Of a DNA stretch of 64,000 nt, positions 49,279-58,566 are shown piece by piece (within the stretch, counting starts at the first letter, position 1; every line of letters begins with the position of its first letter). The notes beneath the pieces are model-generated. The model did no database searches. It saw only the letters and a list, made by a program, of their open reading frames with translations, and was not told the DNA's origin. The DNA comes from Thalassotalea euphylliae (GTDB lineage: Bacteria > Pseudomonadota > Gammaproteobacteria > Enterobacterales > Alteromonadaceae), in the NCBI RefSeq assembly GCF_003390375.1, contig NZ_QUOT01000001.1, forward strand, positions 2,480,001-2,544,000. The letters run 5' to 3'. The position numbers were made by a program, and so were the translations under genes.

Positions 49279-50604
49279 ATGAGCGCAAATATTAGAGCGC
49301 TATGCGCACAAGTGTGTTTTGCCGTAGTAGAACAAGGCCGCAGTTTGGCAGAGGAAGTGCCCTTAAAAGCCACTAAAGCAGAAGGCAAAGACAAAGGCTT
49401 ATTGCAAGAGCTTTGCTATGGTGTACTGCGCCACTTACCTGAACTAGAAAATGATGTTCGACAGTTTTTAGCAAAACCATTAAAGGGCAAACAGCGCGTT
49501 TGCCACTTTTTGATCTTAGTGGGTATTTATCAACTTAAGTACACGCGAATTCCAGATCATGCTGCGCTCAATGAAACGGTGTCAGCAACAGGAAAACTTA
49601 AAAGTGGCCACTTAAAAAATTTGGTTAATGGCGTGCTAAGAAATTTCCAGCGCCAGCATCAAAAACAAAACTCGAATCCAGAAAGCGAACAAGAAGTGAG
49701 CGCCAACTTACTTCCTGAACCTATATTTTATAATCACCCTAGCTGGTTTATTAAACTTGTTAAAGCCGCTTACCCAGAGCAATGGTCAACGATATTAACA
49801 GCTAACATGCAGCGCCCGCCCATGTGGCTACGCACGAATGTTAGCCAACAATCAAGTGACGCCTATCAACAGCAACTTGCCGAATTAGCAATTGAACTGG
49901 CTGCAATCGAGCCAAAGTCAAAAGCACTTAAGCTAGATCAAGCAATAGATGTAAATAAACTGCCAAACTTCAGCTCAGGAGCAGCGTCAGTGCAAGATGC
50001 TGCGGCACAACAATCGGCACGCTTGTTAGATTGTCAGCCAGGTGATCATGTGTTGGATTGTTGCGCAGCGCCCGGCGGTAAAACCTGTCATTTAATTGAG
50101 CAAACACCAGAGCTTGCCAGCGTCACCGCCTTAGATGTAGATGAACGTAGACTCGCTCGTGTGCAAGAAAACCTCGAACGCATTGGCCTAAACGCAAAAT
50201 TGCAGTGTGGTGATGCCACCAAGCCAGAGTCATGGTGGGACGGTACACAATACGATCGTATTTTACTCGACGCGCCTTGCTCAGCAACAGGCGTGATCAG
50301 ACGACACCCAGATATTAAATGGCTACGTAAAGCAGACGATATTGAGGCGCTTGCCCAGCTGCAGGCGCAGATACTGAGAAAAATGTGGTCATTACTTAAA
50401 CCCGGTGGTACTTTGCTATACGCAACATGTAGCGTATTACCGCAAGAAAATAGTGAACAAATAGCACAGTTTCTTGCTCAGCAAAGTGATGCTCAGCTAA
50501 TCGAACTACCGGAATATCAAGGCAAAATTGGCTGGCAAATATTACCCGGTGAACAGGATATGGATGGCTTTTACTACGCCAAGTTAGTCAAAAGCGCTGG
50601 TTAA
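49279..50604 (+). CDS. rsmB: 16S rRNA (cytosine-967-C5)-methyltransferase RsmB
   Basis: A 441-residue enzyme that methylates C967 of 16S rRNA. An N-terminal NusB-like domain (about 1-160) is followed by a Rossmann methyltransferase domain with the SAM motif LDCCAAPGGKTCHLIE. The two catalytic cysteines are in DAPCSATGVIRRHPD and YATCSVLPQEN. I start at ATG 49279 (MSANIRALCAQV), just after the fmt stop; the frame extends upstream inside fmt but without family similarity. Part of the def-fmt-rsmB-trkA unit. Confidence 0.95.
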   Translation: MSANIRALCAQVCFAVVEQGRSLAEEVPLKATKAEGKDKGLLQELCYGVLRHLPELENDVRQFLAKPLKGKQRVCHFLILVGIYQLKYTRIPDHAALNETVSATGKLKSGHLKNLVNGVLRNFQRQHQKQNSNPESEQEVSANLLPEPIFYNHPSWFIKLVKAAYPEQWSTILTANMQRPPMWLRTNVSQQSSDAYQQQLAELAIELAAIEPKSKALKLDQAIDVNKLPNFSSGAASVQDAAAQQSARLLDCQPGDHVLDCCAAPGGKTCHLIEQTPELASVTALDVDERRLARVQENLERIGLNAKLQCGDATKPESWWDGTQYDRILLDAPCSATGVIRRHPDIKWLRKADDIEALAQLQAQILRKMWSLLKPGGTLLYATCSVLPQENSEQIAQFLAQQSDAQLIELPEYQGKIGWQILPGEQDMDGFYYAKLVKSAG

Positions 50605-50658
50605 GCAAGGCCAGTGGCAGTTATTGATAGCCATCGGTAGCATCAACAATAGTAGATT

Positions 50659-52035
50659 ATGAAAATAATAATAATTGGCGCAGGCCAAGTAGGCGGTACC
50701 TTAGCGGAAAATCTGGTGGGTGAGCGTAATGATATTTCGCTGATCGATACCGATAGTCAAACCTTGTTAGAACTACAAGACAAGCTAGATTTGCAAGTGA
50801 TCACCGGACAAGGTTGTCACCCAGACGTGCTGGCCCGTGCAGGCGCTGATGATGCCGATATGATCATTGCCGTGACCAACGACGATGCGACCAATATGAT
50901 CGCTTGTCAAATCGCCTACACCCTGTTTAGCACACCGAAAAAAGTCGCGCGTATTCGCTCGTCAGAAATTGTTGAGCGCAAGCGTGAGCTATTTAACAAA
51001 GACCATATTCCGGTAGACCACGTGATTGCGCCAGAGCAACTAGTGACTCGCGATATTATCCACTTGATTGAATACCCTGGCGCCCTGCAAGTGCTGGAAT
51101 TTGCCAATGGTAAAGTCAGCTTAGTGGCGGTAAAAGCCTACTATGGTGGTTTACTGGTAGGTCACGCGTTATCAACACTTAAGGAGCATATTCCCAATGT
51201 TGATACTCGTGTAGCCGCTATATACCGTAATGGCCGCCCTATTCGTCCACTGGGCACAACCGTAATTGAAGCGGATGATGAAGTCTTCTTTATTGCCGCC
51301 AGTATTCATATTCGCGCGGTAATGAACGAGCTGCAAAAGCTTGAACCTGCCTACAAACGTATAATGATCGCAGGCGGCGGTAACATTGGTGCTGGTATTG
51401 CGAAAAAGCTCGAACAAAACCATCAAGTAAAGCTGATTGAGCGTTCGCCAGAGCGTGCTAAACAGTTAACCCAAGAACTCGATAAAACACTGATTTTTAC
51501 TGGCGATTCATCCGATCAAGAATTGCTACAAGAAGAGCAGATTGACCAGTTTGATGTGTTTATTGCCGTTACCAATGACGATGAAGCCAATATCATGTCG
51601 TCGCTGTTGGCGAAAAAGCTCGGTGTTCGCAAGACCATGGTGCTGATCCAACGAGAAGCCTACGTGAACTTAGTGCACGGTAGCAGTATCGATATTGCCA
51701 TTTCACCTCAGCATTCAACTATTTCCGCGCTACTCACCCATGTCCGCAAGGGCACGATCAACAATGTATATAGCTTGCGTGGCGGCGCCGCTGAAGCAAT
51801 AGAAATTGTAGCTAAAGGCGATGAAACCTCATCAAAAGTCGTCGGTCGTGAAATTCGTGACATCAAGCTTCCGCCAGGCACCACTATTGGCGCGATTGTC
51901 CGTGGTGATGAAGTAATAATTGCCCACTCTGACAGCGTGATCATGGAAGACGATCACGTCATACTCTTCCTAGTGAATAAGAAGTATATTTCAGACGTTG
52001 AGAAGTTATTCCAAGTGGGCGTAATTTACTTTTAG
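50659..52035 (+). CDS. trkA: Trk potassium-uptake regulatory subunit TrkA
   Basis: A 458-residue cytosolic protein made of two RCK repeats. Each has an N-terminal NAD-binding fold (IIIGAGQVGGTLAENL near residue 2; IAGGGNIGAGIAKKL near residue 235) and a C-terminal RCK_C domain. It gates the TrkH channel with NAD(H)/ATP. It lies 55 bp after rsmB, as in E. coli. Unlike E. coli, the channel gene trkH is next to it here, convergent, with a shared terminator between. Confidence 0.96.
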   Translation: MKIIIIGAGQVGGTLAENLVGERNDISLIDTDSQTLLELQDKLDLQVITGQGCHPDVLARAGADDADMIIAVTNDDATNMIACQIAYTLFSTPKKVARIRSSEIVERKRELFNKDHIPVDHVIAPEQLVTRDIIHLIEYPGALQVLEFANGKVSLVAVKAYYGGLLVGHALSTLKEHIPNVDTRVAAIYRNGRPIRPLGTTVIEADDEVFFIAASIHIRAVMNELQKLEPAYKRIMIAGGGNIGAGIAKKLEQNHQVKLIERSPERAKQLTQELDKTLIFTGDSSDQELLQEEQIDQFDVFIAVTNDDEANIMSSLLAKKLGVRKTMVLIQREAYVNLVHGSSIDIAISPQHSTISALLTHVRKGTINNVYSLRGGAAEAIEIVAKGDETSSKVVGREIRDIKLPPGTTIGAIVRGDEVIIAHSDSVIMEDDHVILFLVNKKYISDVEKLFQVGVIYF

Positions 52036-52067
52036 TGATCGTTCTTTGCAAAGCGCTATTCAATACA

Positions 52068-52095
52068 AAAAAAGCTGGCAATCGCCAGCTTTTTT
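52068..52095. terminator. Bidirectional terminator between trkA and trkH
   Basis: A perfect 12-bp stem (AAAAAAGCTGGC / GCCAGCTTTTTT) with a 4-base loop. The A and T runs serve both convergent genes. Confidence 0.9.
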
Positions 52096-52134
52096 AATGA
52101 GTAGATTTCTTAGTTATACATATTGCGCGTGGTA

Positions 52135-53586
52135 TTAATTACGCCAAAACGCAGGGGTAAACAGAACAAGTAAGGTAAATATTTCCAAACGACCAAACAG
52201 CATAGCGACAATCAATACCCACTTACTAAAGTCGTTGATCGACGCAAAGTTCGCGGCAACTTCGCCTAACCCAGGGCCTAAGTTATTCATACAGGCTGCT
52301 ACCGCAGTAAAGGCGCTAATATCGTCCATGCCAGAGGCTAGTAACAACAACATACAAATAACAAAGACTGCCGCATAAGCAGAGAAGAAACCCCAGACCG
52401 CCTCGATAACACGATCTGGTAACGCTTTACGACCTAATTTAATGGTAAACACCGCCTTAGGATGAACAAGCTTGTTAAGCTCACGCACACCTTGCAGGTA
52501 CAACAAGACAACGCGCACCACTTTCATGCCACCACCAGTACTGCCCGCACAGCCACCAATGAAACTGGCAAAGATAAGTAGCAATGGCAGCAAGGTGGGC
52601 CAATCAGCAAAAGACGTGGTAGCAAAGCCGGCTGTCGTACTAATAGAAACTGACTGAAACAATGCCTGATCCAAGGCAACATCTGCACTTTGATAAGTGT
52701 TATGGCTCATCAACACAGTAAAACATATCGCCGTTAAAATCACCTGTAGGGTGATAAAGAACTTAAACTCAGGGTCGGCAAAATAGTTACGAATAGACTT
52801 GTTCTGCACCGCAGCATAATGCAGCGCAAAGTTAATGCCGGCGATAATAAGGAAGACAACACAAATCAAGTTGATCACTGGGCTGTTAAAGTAGCCCATA
52901 CTGGCATCATGAGTGGAGAAGCCGCCAATCGCAATCGTCGAAAACGAGTGACAAATGGCGTCAAAAACTGACATACCCGCTAACCAATAAGCAACCGCAC
53001 AAGCAATAGTTAACGATAGGTAGATATACCATAAATGCTTGGCGGTATCGGCGATACGGGGGGTCATTTTCGAGTCTTTTACCGGCCCAGGAGTTTCCGC
53101 ACGATAGAGCTGCATCCCACCGATCCCTAGCATGGGCAGTACCGCTACCGCGAGTACGATGATCCCCATGCCACCTAACCATTGCAATTGCTGACGATAA
53201 AACAGCACCGCATGAGGTAAGCCATCAATTTGCGTTAAAATAGTGGCCCCTGTGGTGGTTAACCCTGAGAAAGATTCAAAAAAAGCATCGGTTGTTGTTA
53301 GATTTGGGGTTTCCAACAACATCAGCGGAATCGCTGAAAAACTTGCTAATACCGTCCAAAACAGCACAACGATAAGAAAGCCTTCCCTCGCCCTGAGATC
53401 ATATTTTTTCCGTCTATTTGGGTACCACAGGGCAAGACCAATAAACAAACACCACATAAAGGCCATTAAGAAAGGAACACCGCCACCATCGCGATAAATG
53501 AGTGACACAACAGCAGGCGGTAACATAGTAACGCTGAGTAGCGCGACTAGTAGCCCTAAAATACGAATAATGTTTCTATATTGCAC
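52135..53586 (-). CDS. trkH: Trk potassium-uptake channel subunit TrkH
   Basis: A 483-residue inner-membrane K+ channel with about ten membrane helices and four pore loops. Pore segments are seen as SGLTTTGATI, CHSFSTIAIGGFSTHD, VSISTTAGFATTSF and AACMNNLGPGLGEV, each with the selectivity Gly. It works with TrkA to import K+. The gene is on the - strand following yigZ by about 150 bp, matching the pepQ-yigZ-trkH order of E. coli. Confidence 0.96.
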   Translation of the reverse strand: MQYRNIIRILGLLVALLSVTMLPPAVVSLIYRDGGGVPFLMAFMWCLFIGLALWYPNRRKKYDLRAREGFLIVVLFWTVLASFSAIPLMLLETPNLTTTDAFFESFSGLTTTGATILTQIDGLPHAVLFYRQQLQWLGGMGIIVLAVAVLPMLGIGGMQLYRAETPGPVKDSKMTPRIADTAKHLWYIYLSLTIACAVAYWLAGMSVFDAICHSFSTIAIGGFSTHDASMGYFNSPVINLICVVFLIIAGINFALHYAAVQNKSIRNYFADPEFKFFITLQVILTAICFTVLMSHNTYQSADVALDQALFQSVSISTTAGFATTSFADWPTLLPLLLIFASFIGGCAGSTGGGMKVVRVVLLYLQGVRELNKLVHPKAVFTIKLGRKALPDRVIEAVWGFFSAYAAVFVICMLLLLASGMDDISAFTAVAACMNNLGPGLGEVAANFASINDFSKWVLIVAMLFGRLEIFTLLVLFTPAFWRN

Positions 53587-53739
53587 TGATATACGCTACT
53601 TAGCTTTGTTCTGTGGTTTCGTTAAGTGCACCTTAGCTATTTAATAACTGAGCTGTGCTTGATCTCTTGTTGGTCTAAGCTGGGTGACACTTGCTACGGC
53701 TAATCGCTTTTTTGCTTATCGTTTAAACCCGCATTTCAC

Positions 53740-54483
53740 TTAAGCGCCACCCGATTTTTCTAGGTGCTTTTCTAAGTGTAATGTCCCGCTAGATAAGGTA
53801 AGCAATTGTTGTTCAAATAGTTTAAGCTGATCAATGGGGATAGCCAATACAAACTTGATATTTTCTAGGTATTGCTCTTCGAGGACCTGAGTATTGGTTG
53901 ATTTGATTAAATGCTGAATATCGCTGACTTGTTGGTAACTGACACTTAACAAGCGTGTTTCTGTTAACACCTTATGGTGTGTTGGCAGCGCAGGCAGTGC
54001 TTCTTTAACAGCACCACCGTAAGCGCGCTGTAAGCCACCTGTACCCAACTTTACGCCACCAAAATAGCGGACGACAATCGCGGCAACTTCACCTACGCCA
54101 CTGCCTTGCAGCATCGCCAGCATAGGTCGACCAGCGGTGCCACTAGGTTCACCATCATCTGAAAAACCATAGGTTTGACTGTCTTGCGGTGCACCGCTGA
54201 CAAAGGCATAGCAATGATGATTAGCGCTGGGGTGCGCTTGTTGCAGCTCGGTCAGTCTGGCTTTCATTACCTGGTAACTGGTACAAGGAAACAAGTAGCA
54301 TAGAAAGCGGCTGCGATTGACGACGGTTTCAATGAGTACCTCGTCAGTCGCAATTAAATAACCCGGCGCACTGGTGCACTCTTTACCCTTTACTTCCTTG
54401 GCATATACTCCCTTGGCATATACTCCCTTGGCGTTTACTTCCTGCGCTTTTATTTCCTTAGACGAACGACCTGGCTCAGCCAA
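53740..54483 (-). CDS. yigZ: YigZ/IMPACT family protein with an N-terminal pentapeptide-repeat extension
   Basis: A 247-residue protein. The conserved IMPACT domain spans about 38-150 (RSRFLCYLFP, ANHHCYAFV, GFSDDGEPSGTAGRPML, VVRYFGGVKLGTGGLQRAYGG), followed by a C-terminal ferredoxin-like domain. Family function is unclear; relation to ribosome-associated regulators is proposed. Compared with E. coli YigZ it carries about 35 extra N-terminal residues, of which 10-34 are five tandem five-residue units (EIKAQ, EVNAK, GVYAK, GVYAK, EVKGK). The ATG overlaps the pepQ stop region by 8 bases, so the two are coupled. An internal start after the repeat cannot be excluded. Confidence 0.88.
   Translation of the reverse strand: MAEPGRSSKEIKAQEVNAKGVYAKGVYAKEVKGKECTSAPGYLIATDEVLIETVVNRSRFLCYLFPCTSYQVMKARLTELQQAHPSANHHCYAFVSGAPQDSQTYGFSDDGEPSGTAGRPMLAMLQGSGVGEVAAIVVRYFGGVKLGTGGLQRAYGGAVKEALPALPTHHKVLTETRLLSVSYQQVSDIQHLIKSTNTQVLEEQYLENIKFVLAIPIDQLKLFEQQLLTLSSGTLHLEKHLEKSGGA
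54381..54455. repeat. 15-bp tandem repeat inside yigZ
   Basis: Three units of CCTTGGCATATACTC or close variants lie at 54396-54440; the first two are identical and the third has four changes. Weaker units flank them on both sides. The period of 15 keeps the reading frame and encodes the N-terminal pentapeptide repeat of YigZ. Confidence 0.85.
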
Positions 54484-55795
54484 GGTTTAAGTCTCGAGTC
54501 ATATTCTCGTTATGTGATTGATGAACGATAATGTTGTCTTCAATGCGAATACCGCCAAATGGTTTGAATTTTTCCACTTGCGCCCAGTTAATCGCGTTGC
54601 TGTGCTCACTTGCTTTGAGATCAGCCAACAAAGAGTCAATAAAGTATAAACCCGGCTCAATGGTATAGACTTGCTCAGCCTCAACAGCACGTGAGGTACG
54701 CAAGAATGGGTGCTGTGCAGGTGTATCAATATGAGTACCGCGCTCATCCGCCATAAAGCCGCCAACATCGTGTACTTGCAAGCCTAGGTGATGACCTAAG
54801 CCATGTGGGAAGAAGGTTGAGACTATGCCCTGTTCAGCCGCAACTTCTGCACTGCAATGAATCAAGTTAAATTCCGCCAGCACGCGGCCAATATCAAGGT
54901 AAGTTTCGCAGTGTAATTCAACATAACTCTTACCGGGTTTCAGGCCGTCAACCGCGTTAAGCATTAACTTGTCCATACGCGCAATAAGCGCTGCAAAGTC
55001 GTTTTGCTCATAGGCATAGGTACGCGTAATATCTGACGCATAGCCGTGATAGTTGGCGCCAGCATCAATCAAGAATGAACGGTGCTGCTCAGGTTTATTG
55101 CGCTCTAACGCTGTGTAATGAAGTATCGCCGCATTTTCATTAAGCGCAACAATATTGCCATATGGCGTTTCGCTATCGGTATGTGACGTAGCTTGCAGGT
55201 AAGCACGTTGAATTTCAAATTCAGATTCGCCCGCCATAAAGGCCGCTTTTGCTGCTAAGTGGCCTGCCACTGCGCGTTCATTTGATAAACGCATCAATGC
55301 CTGTTCATATGGGGTCTTGTACGCACGGTGAAAGTGCAGGTAACTTAATGCGCCATCTGGATTAATTTGTTCAAAGCCCAAGGCTTTAGCGACCTCAATA
55401 TGCTCGCCGATATAAGCATAGTTTGCTTTATCGTAAGGCAGCAGCGCATCGACTTCAGCGGCATTGGTGATCACTTTAATGTCAAAAAACGGTGTCCAAA
55501 AATCATCTGTTAATGTTTCAACCTTGTGCCAAAAATCCACTGGTTGATAATAAATTAAAACTGGCTTGTCATGACCGTTAATCAATAACCAGCTATTAGT
55601 TACATTGGTCAATGGCAACCAATGTTTAAAGTGTGGGTTTACTTTAAAAGGATACGAATTATCGTCTAAGAATACTTTTAATTCTTTACCTGAATGGATC
55701 ACTAATCCTTCAAGGTTTTCACGATTAAGCACATTACGTGCTCGTGCTTGAAGTTCATTAATATGGGCAGGGTAAACATTGGCAAAGTTAGTCAT
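54476..55795 (-). CDS. pepQ: Xaa-Pro dipeptidase PepQ
   Basis: A 439-residue M24B metallopeptidase that cleaves dipeptides with C-terminal proline. The dimetal site ligands are present: Asp pair in LIDAGANYHGYASDITRTY, His in HGLGHHLGLQVHDVGG, Glu in YTIEPGLYF and Glu in GGIRIEDNI. The length equals E. coli PepQ. Its stop overlaps the yigZ start by 8 bases. No fadBA genes lie next to it, unlike the usual fadBA-pepQ neighbourhood in E. coli. Confidence 0.95.
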   Translation of the reverse strand: MTNFANVYPAHINELQARARNVLNRENLEGLVIHSGKELKVFLDDNSYPFKVNPHFKHWLPLTNVTNSWLLINGHDKPVLIYYQPVDFWHKVETLTDDFWTPFFDIKVITNAAEVDALLPYDKANYAYIGEHIEVAKALGFEQINPDGALSYLHFHRAYKTPYEQALMRLSNERAVAGHLAAKAAFMAGESEFEIQRAYLQATSHTDSETPYGNIVALNENAAILHYTALERNKPEQHRSFLIDAGANYHGYASDITRTYAYEQNDFAALIARMDKLMLNAVDGLKPGKSYVELHCETYLDIGRVLAEFNLIHCSAEVAAEQGIVSTFFPHGLGHHLGLQVHDVGGFMADERGTHIDTPAQHPFLRTSRAVEAEQVYTIEPGLYFIDSLLADLKASEHSNAINWAQVEKFKPFGGIRIEDNIIVHQSHNENMTRDLNLG

Positions 55796-56026
55796 AGAGG
55801 CTCTCTTGTGACGATTAATTACTCATAGCACCAGCTTTGCGTGACAATCATTAAGCAGAGCTGGGCACTAGTTGAAAATTTGGCTTATTTTAACCACGAA
55901 TAGGCTGTAAACGCAGTAAAATAGTGCGAATTAGGTAAAAAACATCGCTTTACTATCAAAGCTATTACGCCGAATTTGGCAACGTTTGATGACGTTTTTA
56001 CGATATTTTTCAGCCAAAGGCTTGGG

Positions 56027-57970
56027 TTATTGGCTCAATGACGTAGTGCCTATCTTCATACCAAGCACAGTCGTAAATGGCGATTCCCCTTCACTATTGA
56101 GCTTATGCTGATAAATTTGTTTATAAGCGAGCACACTTTTTACGTATTCACGTGTTTCTTTAAAAGGAATAGTCTCTATCCAAATATCAGCAGGTAGTGT
56201 TTCGCCCTTTTCTAACCATTGCTTTACGCGATAAGGGCCAGCATTGTATGACGCAGTCGCCAATACTAAATTACCCTCATACCTGTCGAGTAAGCGTTTT
56301 AGATACTTAGTCCCTAGTTTGATATTATTTTTGGCATTGGCGAGATAACGGTTAGAAACCGCTTTTTTCTCTAGCTGTTTTGCCGTTGCTGGCATAATTT
56401 GCATCAGCCCACGCGCACCCGCAGAAGAATGGGCGTCACGCATAAACGAGCTTTCACGGCGTGCAATGGCAAATGCCCAACTTGGGTCAATACTATGCTT
56501 GTCAGCATAGCTGGCTATATCGTCTTTGTAGGCCATTGGGAAACGCAGCTCGACATCGTCTAAATAACCTTGTGAGGCCAAGGTAAAAATCGGTCGATCG
56601 AACCACCCTTGCTCAAAAGCAAACGAAGCCGCCGCAAGTTTTTCACTTTTTGATAAGGTGGCTAGCCAGTAATTCCACTCTTTTCTGGCTTGGCTATAGC
56701 GTTCAAGGTGAAACAATTCAAAAGCGCGTTTAGCCGCCGGGTTTTGAATAATGTTATCGATCACTTTGGCATCAACCAGCAGTGGATTATGTTGTAAGTT
56801 AATGTTTTGACTTAACCATTTAGCAGCCATAAAACCGTAGTAGTGACGCTTTTTCGCCAAATCTAACATCAACTCCCGTGCCGCTTGGTCACGCCCGACT
56901 TCGGCCATACTGCGCGCATACCAATATTGCCACTGTGGTTTTTCTTGTAGGCGATCTGGTAATGCCAATAAGGTTTTTTGAATATCCGGCCAGTTTTGCT
57001 GTTTTAGTGCGGTTGCTAACTTCCATTGCACTAAGTTGCTATCGAGCTTGTCTGGTTTGACTTTGCTAAGCCAAGTATCCGCCTGCGCATGGTGTTTAGT
57101 TGCCAAAGCAAGTGCAAAGCGCTTAGTGAGATAGTCTTGTTGCTGTTCGGTAAAAGTAAACTTTTGCTGTGCTAACTGGTATGTTTGCAAGGCGCGCTCC
57201 GGATCACGCCAAATTAACCGTTTAAGGCCATAGGCCATAATTTGCGTTTCTTTTTCATTGAGCGTTTTAAAACGCGATAGCTTGCTGATATAGCTAGGAT
57301 CACGCCTTACCCGATGAAATAACTTACCTAAGTACTGCTCTTCCTTTGGCAACAGCCCTGTTAAATAAGGAATTAAAGTATGCTTGCCACCATCTGCTGC
57401 AAGGCTCAATCGTTGCCAAACTAGATCTGGCGTAAGGTAGCCAGCTTTCTTCCACTGTTTAAAAATTGGATCACAGGCCTTATCTTGCGACTTACCTACT
57501 AGCCACCATTGTTTTACTTGAGGCAGCACCACCTTTTCCGGCATGCCCCCTGCCAACTGATAGCTTAACTGTGTACAGCTTAACTTAGCGTCGTTATTCG
57601 GTTTAAAAAACTTAAGAAAAAGCGCCTTGCGCTCTCGCTTAGCCAAATAGTTCAGCCATTTTTTACGCAATGGCCAATCTAGCGGTGTGCCCCGATACTC
57701 TGTTAAAAACTCTTCAATTTCAGCCGCGTCGCTCAGGCGAATTTTGTCCATCAAGCGCTTTTGATCGAGATATGGCTGAAGCGGATAATAATGTAATTGC
57801 TGATATAAGTTTTGATATTCAGGGGAATCTGCTTTCCACACATGTTTTTCAGCTTTTAAAAAGGTCGACCGCTGGTCAACAGAAGCCACTGTAGCTGGCG
57901 AACCAAGCAAGCCTGAGATTGCTGTTCCTGCAACAAAACAGAATGAAATAAGACGCTTATTGGGTAACAT
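56027..57970 (-). CDS. slt: Soluble lytic murein transglycosylase Slt
   Basis: A 647-residue periplasmic enzyme that cleaves peptidoglycan with formation of anhydromuramic acid. A signal peptide (about 1-30) is followed by a long alpha-superhelical U-domain of helical repeats (about 40-460), a linker, and a lysozyme-like SLT domain. The catalytic Glu506 lies in AIARRESSFM, followed by SSAGARGLMQIMPATA and ASYNAGPYRV. The length matches E. coli Slt70. It is a single-gene unit. Confidence 0.96.
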   Translation of the reverse strand: MLPNKRLISFCFVAGTAISGLLGSPATVASVDQRSTFLKAEKHVWKADSPEYQNLYQQLHYYPLQPYLDQKRLMDKIRLSDAAEIEEFLTEYRGTPLDWPLRKKWLNYLAKRERKALFLKFFKPNNDAKLSCTQLSYQLAGGMPEKVVLPQVKQWWLVGKSQDKACDPIFKQWKKAGYLTPDLVWQRLSLAADGGKHTLIPYLTGLLPKEEQYLGKLFHRVRRDPSYISKLSRFKTLNEKETQIMAYGLKRLIWRDPERALQTYQLAQQKFTFTEQQQDYLTKRFALALATKHHAQADTWLSKVKPDKLDSNLVQWKLATALKQQNWPDIQKTLLALPDRLQEKPQWQYWYARSMAEVGRDQAARELMLDLAKKRHYYGFMAAKWLSQNINLQHNPLLVDAKVIDNIIQNPAAKRAFELFHLERYSQARKEWNYWLATLSKSEKLAAASFAFEQGWFDRPIFTLASQGYLDDVELRFPMAYKDDIASYADKHSIDPSWAFAIARRESSFMRDAHSSAGARGLMQIMPATAKQLEKKAVSNRYLANAKNNIKLGTKYLKRLLDRYEGNLVLATASYNAGPYRVKQWLEKGETLPADIWIETIPFKETREYVKSVLAYKQIYQHKLNSEGESPFTTVLGMKIGTTSLSQ

Positions 57971-58228
57971 AAAACATGCGATGAAAAAGGGGCATAATTG
58001 AATTATTCACGCATCGCTAAGCAATGCAAGCGCTGAATCTCTGTTTTATCGGCATAACTTAGAAGTCTTACCAGATAATCAATAAATAGCCTGTTTATCG
58101 TTACATTAAATGGTTTGCAGTAACAGAGTGTAAATTTTACACGGCTAAACTTTTAACTAACAGATGAATCAGGTAGGATCGCCGCCCTATTTATTTTCGC
58201 ACAATTTAGATAACGTTAAGGTTTACGA

Positions 58229-58471
58229 ATGAGCGCTCAACAAACAGAAACTGACCATTTCCTTGATGCCATTGGCTTACGTTGCCCAGAGCCGGTGATG
58301 ATGGTGCGTAAACATATTCGTAATATGGCCAGCGGTGAAACGCTATTTATCAAAGCGGACGATGCTTCAACGACACGCGATATTCCAAGCTTTTGTCGCT
58401 TTATGGAGCATGAGTTAGTTACTCAAGCGAGTAACGATGGAATTTATACCTACATTATTAAAAAAGCTTAG
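58229..58471 (+). CDS. tusA: Sulfur carrier protein TusA
   Basis: An 80-residue protein of the SirA/YhhP/TusA family. The sulfur-carrying Cys19 is in the motif GLRCPEPVMMVRK; a second motif DDASTTRDIPSFCRFMEHEL follows. It takes persulfide sulfur from IscS and passes it to the TusBCD complex for 2-thiouridine in tRNA. Stand-alone gene ending at a bidirectional terminator. Confidence 0.95.
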   Translation: MSAQQTETDHFLDAIGLRCPEPVMMVRKHIRNMASGETLFIKADDASTTRDIPSFCRFMEHELVTQASNDGIYTYIIKKA

Positions 58472-58515
58472 CTAAAAATCACTTGGTTTTTATAGTTAAG
58501 TTTTTGAATATAAAG

Positions 58516-58541
58516 AAAAAGGAGGCATCAGCCTCCTTTTT
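58516..58541. terminator. Bidirectional terminator between tusA and glyS
   Basis: A perfect 11-bp stem (AAAAAGGAGGC / GCCTCCTTTTT) with an ATCA loop serves the two convergent genes. Confidence 0.9.
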
Positions 58542-58566
58542 TAATTGCTAGTATTGAGAGTAATAG

